64,000 nucleotides of DNA from Flavobacterium selenitireducens (GCF_014748335.1 NZ_JAAVIY010000004.1:186001-250000); one strand, 5' to 3'; positions 1 through 8,854 are shown, numbered from the stretch's first letter. Program-made: numbers and translations. Notes: generated by a model not told the origin, from the letters alone.

Positions 1-1617
1 CTCAGGCAAATTTGTCGCAATGTTCGAGGTTCCCCAGGTGAGGCCTCCGTCAAAACTGAACTGGATGCCTGGGGACGTGATCGTAATGCTGCCGGAGGGA
101 GAGCACGTCAGGTAGCTCCAGGTCGAGGTCGGAGCGTCAGAAAATATTTCGTAGAGGTAAACTTCCTGGGCGCCGGACTGGCAACCTTCGGCATCTTTTA
201 CACGAATGAGATGAGAGCCCGGCAGAAGCCCTGAAGCCGTATTGCTCGTAGTCCAGGTGACGCCATTGTCGAAACTGTATTCGGTCGCTATGGTCGAGGT
301 CACGGTAATGGTGCCGGTGCCGCCGCAAACCTGTGGCTGTATCGTCGAAATCCCGCCGCCGGTCAACATTTGGGGCTCCACGATCCCGACACCCGTCGTA
401 GCGGAAATACAACCGCTAACGGTCTTTGTCTTTACGAAATAATTTCCGATAGGCAGTCCGGTTTTTGTCGGGCTGGTTTGCCAGGTGGCGCCGTTGTCAA
501 AACTATATTGATCGGCCGGCGACGTGATCGTGATGGAACCGGTCAATTCGATACAGGTCGGCTGGACACTCGTAACCTCCGGGGCCGGGACGGTATTGTT
601 GACAGTAAGCTTGGAACTTATGTAGCAGGTATTCCCGTTGGTAACCCTTACGCAATATTCCCCTAAATTGGCCGGGTTCCCGGATACTGCGTAAGTGGAA
701 GAAGTCGCGCCGACTATCGCAATGCCGTTTCGGTACCATTGATAAGTAAGTGCGCCCTGGGTCGCAGCCGTCACGTTGGCCTCGAGCACCAGGTTGTTAT
801 AGCAAAAGAAACCCGTCTGCGCGATATTCACGCCAAAAGCCGAGGCCAGGTTGAGCAACAGCCTGTCGTAAACAATATAGGGCAATTCACCCGAATTTGA
901 AATCGGATACGTAGGCGGCAGCACCTTTGGCGGTCCCAACATAATCGCGTTGACATTAAAAGCAGGAGTGAAGGTCATCGTGATTTCGCCCCATCCGGAA
1001 ACCGGAGTGTAAGTGGCGCTGCCCAATTCTATCCATGTCGGATCGGCCGTATTGGGATCGCTCGTGATGTCCAGCGGGAGATTGCTGCCGTTTGCGCATC
1101 CGTAAAGGGTGACGTTTACAGGCTCGTAAATGCTCACGGGCGAAGTTCCCGTTGTTCCGTCTCCGTAAAGGCTTACCGAACCAATGCTGAACGTCATTTG
1201 GTAATTCTGGCCCATTACCATGGGAGAAGACAAGGTCGTGCCGAGGTATTCGTTCCAATCCCGAAGGTAAAGCGCGCCTACTATGCCGTTTCCGTGTGGG
1301 AAAGGCGACAACGCAGAGGCTGCGACCGCAGGAACCACATATCCGCAAGTGTTGTAATAATCGGTAGTGGCGGTAGTGGCCTGGATCCAGGATGTGGACT
1401 GATTCAGCTGTGAGAAAGACGTGGGGCAATTCGCATAGCTCTCGAACGACGGGTTCGGGATGATCGAAGGAACCGATGTCGTGCTTCCGCAGAGACAGTC
1501 GCTGTCGTTGAGATCGATCCGTCCGTCCGCATCGTCATCAATGCCATTGTCGCAAATTTCCTGGCCGAAGCCCGCAAAAGATAGAAAAAGGAAGACCAAT
1601 AAGTAATGTAGTTTCAT
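1..1617 (-). CDS. Large secreted T9SS-type surface protein, 5' part (runs off left edge)
   Basis: An open frame of 539 codons starts at the ATG at 1617 and is still open at base 1, so the C-terminus lies outside the window. Residues 1-19 form a signal peptide ending in FGQ. An Asp-rich stretch (DNGIDDDADGRIDLND) follows, then a domain beginning IPNPSFESYANCP, a type I associate with Bacteroidota surface proteins. An Ig-like segment (YQWYRNG) lies near residue 285. Three copies of a roughly 75-residue repeat follow, marked by YSFDNGATW, YSFDNGVTW and FSFDGGLTW near residues 372, 447 and 520, each ending in a V-K-x-x-x-GC type strand. This resembles SprB-like repeats of gliding adhesins. A type B T9SS sorting domain is expected beyond the edge but is not seen. 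An adhesin or matrix role is inference. Confidence 0.85.
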   Translation of the reverse strand, partial: MKLHYLLVFLFLSFAGFGQEICDNGIDDDADGRIDLNDSDCLCGSTTSVPSIIPNPSFESYANCPTSFSQLNQSTSWIQATTATTDYYNTCGYVVPAVAASALSPFPHGNGIVGALYLRDWNEYLGTTLSSPMVMGQNYQMTFSIGSVSLYGDGTTGTSPVSIYEPVNVTLYGCANGSNLPLDITSDPNTADPTWIELGSATYTPVSGWGEITMTFTPAFNVNAIMLGPPKVLPPTYPISNSGELPYIVYDRLLLNLASAFGVNIAQTGFFCYNNLVLEANVTAATQGALTYQWYRNGIAIVGATSSTYAVSGNPANLGEYCVRVTNGNTCYISSKLTVNNTVPAPEVTSVQPTCIELTGSITITSPADQYSFDNGATWQTSPTKTGLPIGNYFVKTKTVSGCISATTGVGIVEPQMLTGGGISTIQPQVCGGTGTITVTSTIATEYSFDNGVTWTTSNTASGLLPGSHLIRVKDAEGCQSGAQEVYLYEIFSDAPTSTWSYLTCSPSGSITITSPGIQFSFDGGLTWGTSNIATNLPE

Positions 1618-1766
1618 AAAAATCACGCATTTCCCTCCATGAAGCCGAAGCGATCCGTTTGAGCCGTCCCGGTCCGACAGGCGATCCCCAAAAGGGAAGT
1701 GGCGTCAGGAAACAAGTGAAGTCGCAATCGAATTATCCGAAAGATTGGAAGGTTGTTTGGTTGGCG

Positions 1767-1774
1767 CAAAAGTA
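1767..1774 (-). promoter_or_regulatory. -7 promoter element for the surface-protein gene
   Basis: The minus strand reads TACTTTTG, a perfect match to the Bacteroidota -7 consensus TAnnTTTG. It would give a leader of about 145 nt before the ATG at 1617. No clear -33 TTG sits at the usual distance. Confidence 0.45.
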
Positions 1775-1888
1775 TGAAAATGCCGTGATTAATGGAATAT
1801 AAAACATCACAGTTTGAGAAAATTACGCATGTGCTGATTACAGGGGCTTGCTTTGGCTAAACTGATGCGTATTGTGATATTTAAATCC

Positions 1889-1896
1889 TATTTTTG
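1889..1896 (+). promoter_or_regulatory. -7 promoter element for the radical SAM gene
   Basis: TATTTTTG matches TAnnTTTG and ends 8 nt before the ATG at 1905, so the 5' leader would be only a few bases. A TTG at 1872 is closer (14 nt) than the usual 17-23 nt. Confidence 0.5.
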
Positions 1897-1904
1897 CAGC
1901 TTCT

Positions 1905-4106
1905 ATGTCCGATGTTTTCCTCATAACGCCGCCGTTTACCCAGCTCAACACGCCTTATCCGGCAACGGCCTACCTAAAAGGATTCCTGAAAACCAAGCAC
2001 ATTTCGTGTTTTCAGGCCGATCTCGGCATTGAAGTGATTCTCGAATTGTTTTCCGGCCGAGGGCTCACGGAGTTGTTCGCACAGATAAAACGGAGTCACG
2101 GCAATTTTTCCGATAACGCCCGGCGCATCATCGCCCTTTCCGACGATTACGTCTCCGTCATCGATTCGGTAATCCAGTTTCTCCAGGGCAAAAATCCGAC
2201 GTTGGCGCTCCAGATCTGCCAGGACGATTTTCTTCCCGAAGCCTCTCGGTTCAGCCAGCTTGAAGAGCTCGACTGGGCGTTTGGCGCGATGGGAACCCAG
2301 GACAAAGCCAAGCACCTGGCCACATTGTTCCTCGAGGATATTTCAGATTTGATCGTCGAGTGTGCCGACGGTAACTTCGGTTTTTCCCGATATGCCGAAC
2401 GCCTCGGGCGCAGCGCGAATTCTTTCGACGAACTATATGAGGAACTGGGCGGCCCGCTCTCGTACATCGACGCGGTTTCGATCAGGATTCTCGAGCAACG
2501 CATTGCGACCGTCAAACCTAAAATGGTCCTGATCTCCGTTCCCTTTCCTGGCAACCTTTTCTCCGCATTCCGATGCGCTCAATGGATAAAGCAGCACCAT
2601 CCTGAGATAAAGATTTCAATGGGAGGCGGTTTTCCGAACACCGAATTGCGTTCGCTATCGGATGCGCGCGTTTTCGAGTTCTTTGATTTCATTACGCTCG
2701 ACGACGGAGAATTGCCTGTCGAACTGCTGCTCGATTACATCGGTTTGACCGAAAAACCAGCGGGAGGCGAACTCAAGCGTACCTTTTTGCGGGAGAACGA
2801 CAAAGTGGCCTACCGCAACGATTCGCTTCGGCACGACTACAAGCAACATCAGGTTGGCACACCCGATTACAGCGATTTGATGCTCGACCGCTATATTTCG
2901 GTAATCGAAATCGTGAACCCGATGCACCGCATGTGGAGCGACGGCCGGTGGAACAAGCTTACGATGGCTCACGGATGTTATTGGGGAAAGTGTACGTTTT
3001 GCGACATTTCGCTCGATTATATCAAAATATACGAGCCAGTAGCGGCGACCTTGCTTTGCGACAGGATGGAGGAGTTAATCTTGCAGACGGGCCAAAACGG
3101 CTTCCATTTCGTTGATGAGGCCGCACCTCCGGCCCTGATGCGGGCATTGGCGCTCGAAATCCTCAAACGCAAACTGACCGTGACCTGGTGGACCAACATT
3201 CGTTTCGAGAAGAGTTTCACCTACGATTTGGCGCGCCTGCTGAAAGCCTCGGGTTGCATAGCGGTCTCGGGAGGCCTCGAGGTGGCGTCGGATCGGTTGC
3301 TGCAACTCATCGACAAAGGCGTGACGGTGGAACAGGTAGCCAAAGTTACGAGGAATTTTACCGAGAACGGCATCTTGGTCCATGCCTATCTCATGTATGG
3401 TTATCCGACCCAAACCGTCCAGGAAACAGTGGATAGCCTGGAAATGGTGCGCCAGCTTTTCGAGGCAGGCGTGCTGCAATCAGGATTCTGGCACCAGTTC
3501 GCGATGACGACACACAGCCCGGTTGGGATGGAGCCCCAAAAATTTGGCGTGGTCGTGGAATCGGATATCGTCGGGAGTTTTGCCAACAACGACGTCGCGT
3601 TTACCGACACCACCGGCATCGATCACGAAAAATTCAGTTTCGGGCTCCGGAAATCCTTGTTCAATTATATGCACGGGATTTGTTTTGACTACGAGCTCCA
3701 GGATTGGTTCGATTTTAAGATTCCGAAGACAAAGATCCGTCCTGATTTCATCCAAATGGCCTTGCGCGACGATTCCGACTTTCAGACCAAACCGACCTCG
3801 AAAATCGTCTGGACAGGCAAACGCCCGGTGGTGTCAGCTTTCACGAAATCCAAAAAAGGAAATTCCTGGCCTATGCTGTCGCTCGAGTTCCACGACAGGC
3901 GTTCGGTCACGACGGTACAGATGGGCGAAAAGGAAGGCGAATGGTTGCTCGGACTGCTAGAAAACATATCGGCAGCGACCGGAAAACCCATGACGTTCGC
4001 GCAGGTAAAATCCGGATACGAAAGTACGGTGGCGGACGATTTTGAGTTGTTCTGGTTTTCGAAACCGATGGAAAAACTCAAGGAGGCGGGTCTGCTCGTG
4101 CTTTAA
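1905..4106 (+). CDS. B12-binding-domain radical SAM protein
   Basis: This 733-residue protein has a Rossmann-like cobalamin-binding region at its N-terminus (about residues 1-290; ITPPFTQLNTPYP and SMGGGFPNTE fit the fold). A radical SAM core follows from about residue 345. The cluster motif is GCYWGKCTFC near residue 352, a C-x4-C-x2-C spacing instead of the textbook C-x3-C-x2-C; this CYWGKC variant occurs in some known radical SAM families. I see no DxHxxG, so any cobalamin would bind without a histidine ligand. The gene stands alone: its 3' end overlaps the convergent regulator gene by 4 nt, and no obvious substrate peptide or partner enzyme is adjacent. Substrate unknown. Confidence 0.85.
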   Translation: MSDVFLITPPFTQLNTPYPATAYLKGFLKTKHISCFQADLGIEVILELFSGRGLTELFAQIKRSHGNFSDNARRIIALSDDYVSVIDSVIQFLQGKNPTLALQICQDDFLPEASRFSQLEELDWAFGAMGTQDKAKHLATLFLEDISDLIVECADGNFGFSRYAERLGRSANSFDELYEELGGPLSYIDAVSIRILEQRIATVKPKMVLISVPFPGNLFSAFRCAQWIKQHHPEIKISMGGGFPNTELRSLSDARVFEFFDFITLDDGELPVELLLDYIGLTEKPAGGELKRTFLRENDKVAYRNDSLRHDYKQHQVGTPDYSDLMLDRYISVIEIVNPMHRMWSDGRWNKLTMAHGCYWGKCTFCDISLDYIKIYEPVAATLLCDRMEELILQTGQNGFHFVDEAAPPALMRALALEILKRKLTVTWWTNIRFEKSFTYDLARLLKASGCIAVSGGLEVASDRLLQLIDKGVTVEQVAKVTRNFTENGILVHAYLMYGYPTQTVQETVDSLEMVRQLFEAGVLQSGFWHQFAMTTHSPVGMEPQKFGVVVESDIVGSFANNDVAFTDTTGIDHEKFSFGLRKSLFNYMHGICFDYELQDWFDFKIPKTKIRPDFIQMALRDDSDFQTKPTSKIVWTGKRPVVSAFTKSKKGNSWPMLSLEFHDRRSVTTVQMGEKEGEWLLGLLENISAATGKPMTFAQVKSGYESTVADDFELFWFSKPMEKLKEAGLLVL

Positions 4107-4783
4107 GGCGTATCGGAAAATTTAAATCCGATACCGTGAAGATTCTCGATCGTGACGCTTTCGTTGGCCAAAATCTTGCGAAGTCGCGAAATGAACACGT
4201 CAAGGCTGCGTCCCATAAAGTAATCGTCATCTCCCCAAACCGCTTTTAGGATCTGCTCGCGTTTGAGCACTTGGTTGCGGTTGTTGAGGAAATATTGAAG
4301 CAATTCAGACTCGCGTTGGGTCAGCGTAATCTTCTCCGAACCGTCGAAAAGTGCATAATTGTGACTGTCGAAAGTAAACCTCCCAACTTCGTAAGTAAAT
4401 TGCGGAGCCACATTCGATTTCTGGGATCGCTTCAGGAACACTTCGATCTTAAGCACCAATTCTTCTATCGAAAAGGGTTTGATGAGATAATCATCGGCCC
4501 CAAGCCGCAATCCTTTTATGCGATCTTCCTTTAGCGTTTTGGCCGAGAGGAAAATAATCGGGATGTTCGCATCGATTTTGCGGATGTCGGCGGCAAGCTC
4601 AAACCCATCGCGCTTTGGCATCATGATGTCGAGGATGCAAATGTCGAAATCCTGATCTGAAAAACGATCGAAACACGCATTTCCGTCCGGGCAATGCACG
4701 ACGTCATAACCGTGTTGCTCGAGGTTATCCTTGGTGAGGAAGGCAAGGGTTTCGTCGTCTTCGGCATATAGGATTCTGGGCAT
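4103..4783 (-). CDS. OmpR/RprY-like response regulator
   Basis: A 226-residue response regulator. The receiver domain (residues 1-120) has the acidic pair near residues 8-9 (EDDE), the phospho-acceptor Asp in ILDIMMP near residue 52, the Ser of FLSAK and the Lys of IKPFS. A winged-helix DNA-binding domain (about 130-225) carries ESELLQYFLNNRNQVLKREQIL and the conserved SLDVFISRLRKIL. The gene lies 46 nt downstream of its kinase on the same strand, so the two are probably co-transcribed. The receiver resembles RprY of Bacteroides. Phosphorylation by the neighbouring kinase is inferred from the pairing. The TTAAC direct repeats at 6122-6158 are a candidate binding site. Confidence 0.92.
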   Translation of the reverse strand: MPRILYAEDDETLAFLTKDNLEQHGYDVVHCPDGNACFDRFSDQDFDICILDIMMPKRDGFELAADIRKIDANIPIIFLSAKTLKEDRIKGLRLGADDYLIKPFSIEELVLKIEVFLKRSQKSNVAPQFTYEVGRFTFDSHNYALFDGSEKITLTQRESELLQYFLNNRNQVLKREQILKAVWGDDDYFMGRSLDVFISRLRKILANESVTIENLHGIGFKFSDTP

Positions 4784-4829
4784 CGGTCAAGCTGTTTTTC
4801 GTTGTTCAACATTCGTAAGTCGTCACGCA

Positions 4830-6083
4830 TCACGTCGGAATCGCAATCGAAACCGTTATTCCCTTGTCCGGGTTGTTTCGCGCCGCAATCTTCCAGCCAT
4901 GCAACGTACAAATCTTTTTCACATAATACAAACCAAGTCCAAAGCCGGTCACTTCATTGCTCAGCGAATTGGGAATGCGGTAGAATTTATCGAAGACGTC
5001 CGAGAGCTTTTTAGTCGGTATGCCGATTCCGTTATCTGAGAAATCAAGCCTGACAAGATTATTGTCCGACAGGATAGAAATGCGTACAGCCGGCTTTCCG
5101 TCGCAGTATTTGACGGAATTGTCGATGAGGTTGTACACGATGTTGGTAAAATGGAAAACGTCCGCCAGGATCGAAATATTTTGGTCACAGGAAATCGCAA
5201 CTTCGAGATCTTCGTGCTTGAGGCGCATGTTTTCCGAAACCTCATTCAGCACCGCCAGTACCGAAACGGGCTTTTTATCCATCGCCAGCGGAACCGAATC
5301 ACTCTTGGCAATGCTCAGGATTTCACCAATGTGACTGTTGAGTTTATTGCTTTGGCTGATGATGATGTGGGCATATTTCGAAAGCTTCTCATCGGAGGCG
5401 ATCGCATTCTGTTTGCTGAGGTAATTCGAGGCGAGCAGGATCGACGAAAGCGGTGTCTTGAACTCGTGCGTCATGTTGTTGATGAAATCGCGTTGGAGTT
5501 CCGAATATTTCTTTTGCTGTAAAATCGTCACGATGGAGTAGACATAAACCAACAAAATGATGATAAGCGCACCCGAAAGAAAAAACCAAAACTTTAGCGA
5601 GCTGAACAAATATGTGGTTTCGTTCGGGAACCGGATCGCGAAGTAATACACAAGATTTTTGTGTTTGGGGAAGATCACGGGCTTCTTTTCCGAGTTTTTA
5701 TAAAGCGAAGAAACGTAATCGCCGTAAACCATTTCATCGCTGTGGCAATTGTACATTGCGTATTCAAAGTCCGTGTGGATATCCATTTTTTCAAATTCCC
5801 CTTTGAGGTAAAATTCGAGGATATCGGGCTCAAAATCGTTGTTGACATTGACGATGTAGTAATCGTTCGACACCTTGACGACAGGATTTTCAGACGGTAA
5901 ATCGTGGCTCGTTCCTTCGTACAATTTGCGCGCGACCTCGAGCAAGGCGATGTGTACTTTTTGCGAGAACTTCTTTTCCTCTAGCGAATACGCTTGTTTC
6001 GTCCACATCAGTTGGGCGATCAGGATGCCGATGATGGCAACGAGTCCGAGGATGATGATGGCGTTGAGCTTTCCGACTTTCAT
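4830..6083 (-). CDS. Membrane sensor histidine kinase (RprX-like)
   Basis: A 417-residue kinase with a first membrane helix at residues 8-26, a periplasmic sensor of about 130 residues, and a second helix near 163-185 (FFLSGALIIILLVYVYSIV). The H-box NNMTHEFKTPLSSI supplies the phosphorylated His. The ATPase domain contains the N-box (LIDNSVKYC), G1 (DNGIGIP), the F-box region and G2 (GFGLGLYYVKKI), so it should be catalytically intact. It starts the kinase-regulator operon and is divergent from the DUF1573 gene, sharing a 147-bp spacer with it. The signal sensed is unknown. Confidence 0.92.
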   Translation of the reverse strand: MKVGKLNAIIILGLVAIIGILIAQLMWTKQAYSLEEKKFSQKVHIALLEVARKLYEGTSHDLPSENPVVKVSNDYYIVNVNNDFEPDILEFYLKGEFEKMDIHTDFEYAMYNCHSDEMVYGDYVSSLYKNSEKKPVIFPKHKNLVYYFAIRFPNETTYLFSSLKFWFFLSGALIIILLVYVYSIVTILQQKKYSELQRDFINNMTHEFKTPLSSILLASNYLSKQNAIASDEKLSKYAHIIISQSNKLNSHIGEILSIAKSDSVPLAMDKKPVSVLAVLNEVSENMRLKHEDLEVAISCDQNISILADVFHFTNIVYNLIDNSVKYCDGKPAVRISILSDNNLVRLDFSDNGIGIPTKKLSDVFDKFYRIPNSLSNEVTGFGLGLYYVKKICTLHGWKIAARNNPDKGITVSIAIPT

Positions 6084-6121
6084 GGTGCAATTCTACGCAA
6101 AAATCGCCCGAAATTCGTCGG

Positions 6122-6158
6122 TTAACAAGTCATTAACAAACATTTGAAACCGGTTAAC
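6122..6158. promoter_or_regulatory. Candidate OmpR-family binding site (TTAAC direct repeats)
   Basis: TTAAC occurs at 6122, 6133 and 6154, spaced 11 and 21 bp, so all three lie on the same helical face. Two 5-bp half-sites one turn apart is the arrangement OmpR/PhoB-type regulators recognise. The site lies in the spacer between the kinase-regulator operon and the DUF1573 gene, just upstream of the latter's -7 box. Binding by the adjacent regulator is inference. Confidence 0.4.
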
Positions 6159-6180
6159 AGCCATGCGGCGGCAGGAGGGA

Positions 6181-6188
6181 TACTTTTG
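6181..6188 (+). promoter_or_regulatory. -7 promoter element for the DUF1573 gene
   Basis: TACTTTTG matches TAnnTTTG, 42 nt before the ATG at 6231. There is no good -33 TTG; the TTAAC repeats occupy that region, which would suit activator-dependent transcription. Confidence 0.5.
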
Positions 6189-6230
6189 GAACATCAAAAT
6201 CAGATTACGATAACCATTAAATAAAATCTT

Positions 6231-6635
6231 ATGAAAACACTTAAAATTACAATTCTAGCCGTCGCATTCGGAATGATGTCGTTTACCTCGAAACCGGCGA
6301 TCGGCGATCCGGTCGTCAAAACCGTGACAAGTTCTCCTGTCGCATGGAAAGCCGATGCGGTAGAAGTTGGCAGTATTCCGCAAGGAACGCCAAAATCGAT
6401 AGAGTTCAGCTTCAAGAACACCGGCAAGTCGGACATCATCATTACCAACGTAAAGCCGGCTTGCGGTTGCACGGCCGCCGATTACACGAAAACGCCGATC
6501 AAGCCTGGAGAAACCGCTTATGTAAAGGCGATTTACAACGCAGCGGCAAAAGGAGCGTTCTCCAAAACGGTCACCGTTACTACGAACGCCGACGCTACAC
6601 CCAAAGTATTGACGTTCAAAGGAACGGTTATCTAA
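6231..6635 (+). CDS. DUF1573 domain exported protein
   Basis: A 134-residue exported protein. Residues 1-24 are a signal peptide. The remainder is one Ig-like DUF1573 domain: EFSFKNTGKSDIIITNVKPACGC followed by PIKPGETAYVKAIYNAAAKGAFSKTV. The PACGC pair and the strand pattern FxFxNTGxxxL/I are the hallmarks of the family, which is common in Bacteroidota and is thought to be periplasmic or outer-membrane-attached, with no firmly established function. It stands divergent from the RprX/RprY-like pair with candidate regulator sites between them, so it is a plausible target of that system. A strong hairpin terminator follows at 6698. Confidence 0.88.
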   Translation: MKTLKITILAVAFGMMSFTSKPAIGDPVVKTVTSSPVAWKADAVEVGSIPQGTPKSIEFSFKNTGKSDIIITNVKPACGCTAADYTKTPIKPGETAYVKAIYNAAAKGAFSKTVTVTTNADATPKVLTFKGTVI

Positions 6636-6697
6636 GTCGAGTTGTCTAATGTCGGACAAGCCATCGACGTGAAAAGTTAAGCTCAAAGGTCACTTTT

Positions 6698-6749
6698 AAA
6701 ATCCCTTGATTCCGGTAGAAAGCAATTTCACCAGATCAGGGGATTTTTA
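6698..6749 (+). terminator. Rho-independent terminator after DUF1573 gene
   Basis: AAAATCCCTTGATT pairs with GATCAGGGGATTTT across a 22-nt loop, with one bulge-like mismatch, and ends in a T run. Confidence 0.75.
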
Positions 6750-6794
6750 TTTGGTCGAAAACCCGTAACTTTCTGGAATACAAATCGAACAAAC

Positions 6795-7319
6795 ATGAAA
6801 AGACTATTTTGTATTTCCGCGATGATTGCATTGATTGGCTGCGATCGGCAACCTGCTGAGTTTAACGGATTAGGCGGAATCGATCTCGGAGCGGATTTCA
6901 GTTCGATCGCTGACTCGAAGTCGTTCACTAAGATAATGGAGAACGAGTATTTTATTACCGATTATGAAATGGGAGACGGTATCGGCCCGGTTTCGAGATT
7001 GAGCGTCACCACTAACCAAAGCGGCAAAATCATCGCGGCAAAATTCCTACAGGATGAAAGAACAGATTATGGGCAGATCGAAAAACGGGTTGCAGGGCTA
7101 ACGGCTTTCAACGTTCCGTTTAAAGTTCCAGCCGGGACAGATTTCAAAATTTTCGTCAACGCAGATACCACGGTGCTGTTATCCAAGGTAAAATCCGGAC
7201 ACAAAGTGTTCAGCAGTGGGCTTCCACGATGGGAATATGGATATTCGAACAAAGAATACAACGAGCAAAAACGCAGGATGGCCCAGGAACTGTTCCCAAA
7301 GTCAAAGCGCGCTAAATAA
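6795..7319 (+). CDS. Hypothetical lipoprotein
   Basis: A 174-residue protein with a short lipoprotein signal: MKRLFCISAMIALIGC, with the lipobox IGC at Cys16, so it is predicted to be lipid-anchored in the envelope. The mature part has a mixed alpha/beta pattern with no motif I recognise, and a basic C-terminus (KSKRAK). It lies between the DUF1573 terminator and the convergent rimO gene, with only 6 nt between the two stop codons. The start is fixed by the signal peptide. I do not recognise the family. Confidence 0.7.
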   Translation: MKRLFCISAMIALIGCDRQPAEFNGLGGIDLGADFSSIADSKSFTKIMENEYFITDYEMGDGIGPVSRLSVTTNQSGKIIAAKFLQDERTDYGQIEKRVAGLTAFNVPFKVPAGTDFKIFVNADTTVLLSKVKSGHKVFSSGLPRWEYGYSNKEYNEQKRRMAQELFPKSKRAK

Positions 7320-7325
7320 TTTGCA

Positions 7326-8639
7326 TCAAACCGCTTCCCCGTACAAATCGAATTCGGTGGCGTCCACAATCCTGATGTTCACGAATTCTCCCGTTTTCAG
7401 ATACGTATTTGTGGCATCGATCAAGACCTCATTGTCGACGTCGGGGCTGTCAAATTCGGTGCGTCCGACAAAATATTGGCCTTCTTTGCGGTCGATGATG
7501 CAGCGGAACGTCTGACCGATTTTCTCCTGGTTCAATTCCCATGAGATCTGTGACTGAATTTCCATGATTTCATTGGCGCGGTTTTGTTTCACTTCCGCCG
7601 GAACATCGTCCTCAAGCAAATAGGCATGCGTATTTTCCTCGTGCGAGTAGGTAAAGCAGCCCAATCGCTCGAAACGCATTTCCTGCACCCAATTTTTCAA
7701 TATCTCGAAATCTTCTTCGGTTTCTCCGGGATAACCCACAATCAGAGTGGTGCGTATCGTCATGCCTGGAACCGCCTCACGGAATTCCTTCAAAAGTTTA
7801 GTAGTCTTCTCCTGGGTCGTGCCGCGTCGCATCGATTTTAGGATCTTATCGGAAATGTGCTGAAGCGGAATGTCGAGGTAATTGCAGATTTTAGGTTCCC
7901 GTTTCATCAATTCGAGGACATCCATAGGAAAACCGCTCGGAAACGCATAGTGCAAACGGATCCATTCGATGCCTTCAACGGCCGCCAAAGCCTCGAGCAA
8001 TTCCGCAAGATTGCGTTTTTTGTACAGGTCGAGTCCGTAATAGGTAAGGTCTTGTGCGATCAGGATCAATTCCTTGACGCCGTTTTTGGCCAAACCTTCG
8101 GCTTCTTTCACCAACTTCTCGATCGATTGGGAAACGTGCTTGCCCCGCATGATCGGAATCGCGCAAAACGAGCAAGGTCGGTCGCAACCCTCGGCAATCT
8201 TGAGGTAGGCGAAATTTTTCGGCGTCGTCGTCAAACGCTCGCCCAAAAGCTCGTGACGATAATCGGCACCCAAAGCCTTGAGCAAAAGCGGCAATTCCGT
8301 AGTCCCGAAAAATTGATCCACATTCGGGATTTCTTTTTCAAGATCCGGACGGTAACGCTCAGACAAACATCCGGTAACGAAAACCTTGTCGACGATGCCG
8401 CGTTCTTTCTTATCGGCATACTCCAAAATCATGTTTACCGATTCCTCCTTGGCGTTATCGATAAAACCGCAAGTATTGATCACGATGATGTTGCCTTCGC
8501 TTTCCGCCGGCGCCTCGTGTTCGACGTCTTTGCCGGAAGCCTTCAATTGGCCCATCAGCACTTCGCTGTCGTATACATTCTTGCTGCAACCCAACGTGAT
8601 GACGTTGATCTTATTCTTCTTTAACGTTTTGGTTCTCAT
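7326..8639 (-). CDS. rimO: Ribosomal protein S12 methylthiotransferase RimO
   Basis: A 437-residue radical SAM methylthiotransferase that adds a methylthio group to the conserved Asp of ribosomal protein S12. The N-terminal MTTase domain has GCSKNVYDSE and further cluster cysteines (NTCGF, TGCLSERY). The radical SAM motif is CDRPCSFCAIP (C-x3-C-x2-C) near residue 144. A TRAM domain occupies the last 70 or so residues. Length agrees with E. coli RimO (441). I chose the ATG at 8639 (MRTKTLKK) and not an in-frame TTG at 8666, because that TTG lies inside the -7 promoter box. It is convergent with the lipoprotein gene. Confidence 0.95.
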   Translation of the reverse strand: MRTKTLKKNKINVITLGCSKNVYDSEVLMGQLKASGKDVEHEAPAESEGNIIVINTCGFIDNAKEESVNMILEYADKKERGIVDKVFVTGCLSERYRPDLEKEIPNVDQFFGTTELPLLLKALGADYRHELLGERLTTTPKNFAYLKIAEGCDRPCSFCAIPIMRGKHVSQSIEKLVKEAEGLAKNGVKELILIAQDLTYYGLDLYKKRNLAELLEALAAVEGIEWIRLHYAFPSGFPMDVLELMKREPKICNYLDIPLQHISDKILKSMRRGTTQEKTTKLLKEFREAVPGMTIRTTLIVGYPGETEEDFEILKNWVQEMRFERLGCFTYSHEENTHAYLLEDDVPAEVKQNRANEIMEIQSQISWELNQEKIGQTFRCIIDRKEGQYFVGRTEFDSPDVDNEVLIDATNTYLKTGEFVNIRIVDATEFDLYGEAV

Positions 8640-8663
8640 GAGGTAAACCCTGTTTTGGGGCTG

Positions 8664-8671
8664 CAAAAGTA
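8664..8671 (-). promoter_or_regulatory. -7 promoter element for rimO
   Basis: The minus strand reads TACTTTTG (followed by CAGC), a perfect TAnnTTTG. It leaves a leader of about 20 nt to the ATG at 8639 and decides the start codon. Confidence 0.65.
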
Positions 8672-8778
8672 CGAAGAAGTGCTCAAGTTTGTACGATCTG
8701 GAGTGCTAAAGTTCGGCACACCAACGTCAATTTTTTTGCATTTTGCAGCAATTTCCCGCTGCCGCTGCTAGCTTTCTC

Positions 8779-8854
8779 GAAAAATCCAGGTTTTATTAGG
8801 GCGCGCCGGGCTTCCTTCGGTCGCCCACGCGCCCCAATAAAACCAAGGTTTTTC
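8779..8854. repeat. Large imperfect inverted repeat (REP-like hairpin)
   Basis: Arms 8779-8805 and 8828-8854 pair at 23 of 27 positions; the core GGTTTTATT is matched exactly and is followed by GGGCGCG. The 22-nt centre (TTCCTTCGG) contains a further small GGGC/GCCC stem. It sits upstream of rimO and downstream of the FadL-type porin gene. It could be an extragenic palindromic repeat or a structured 3' end. No other copy is in this window. Confidence 0.6.

Noticed and set aside
7857-8624. A 255-codon plus-strand open frame
   Set aside because: It is antisense to rimO over its conserved motifs and has no recognisable feature.
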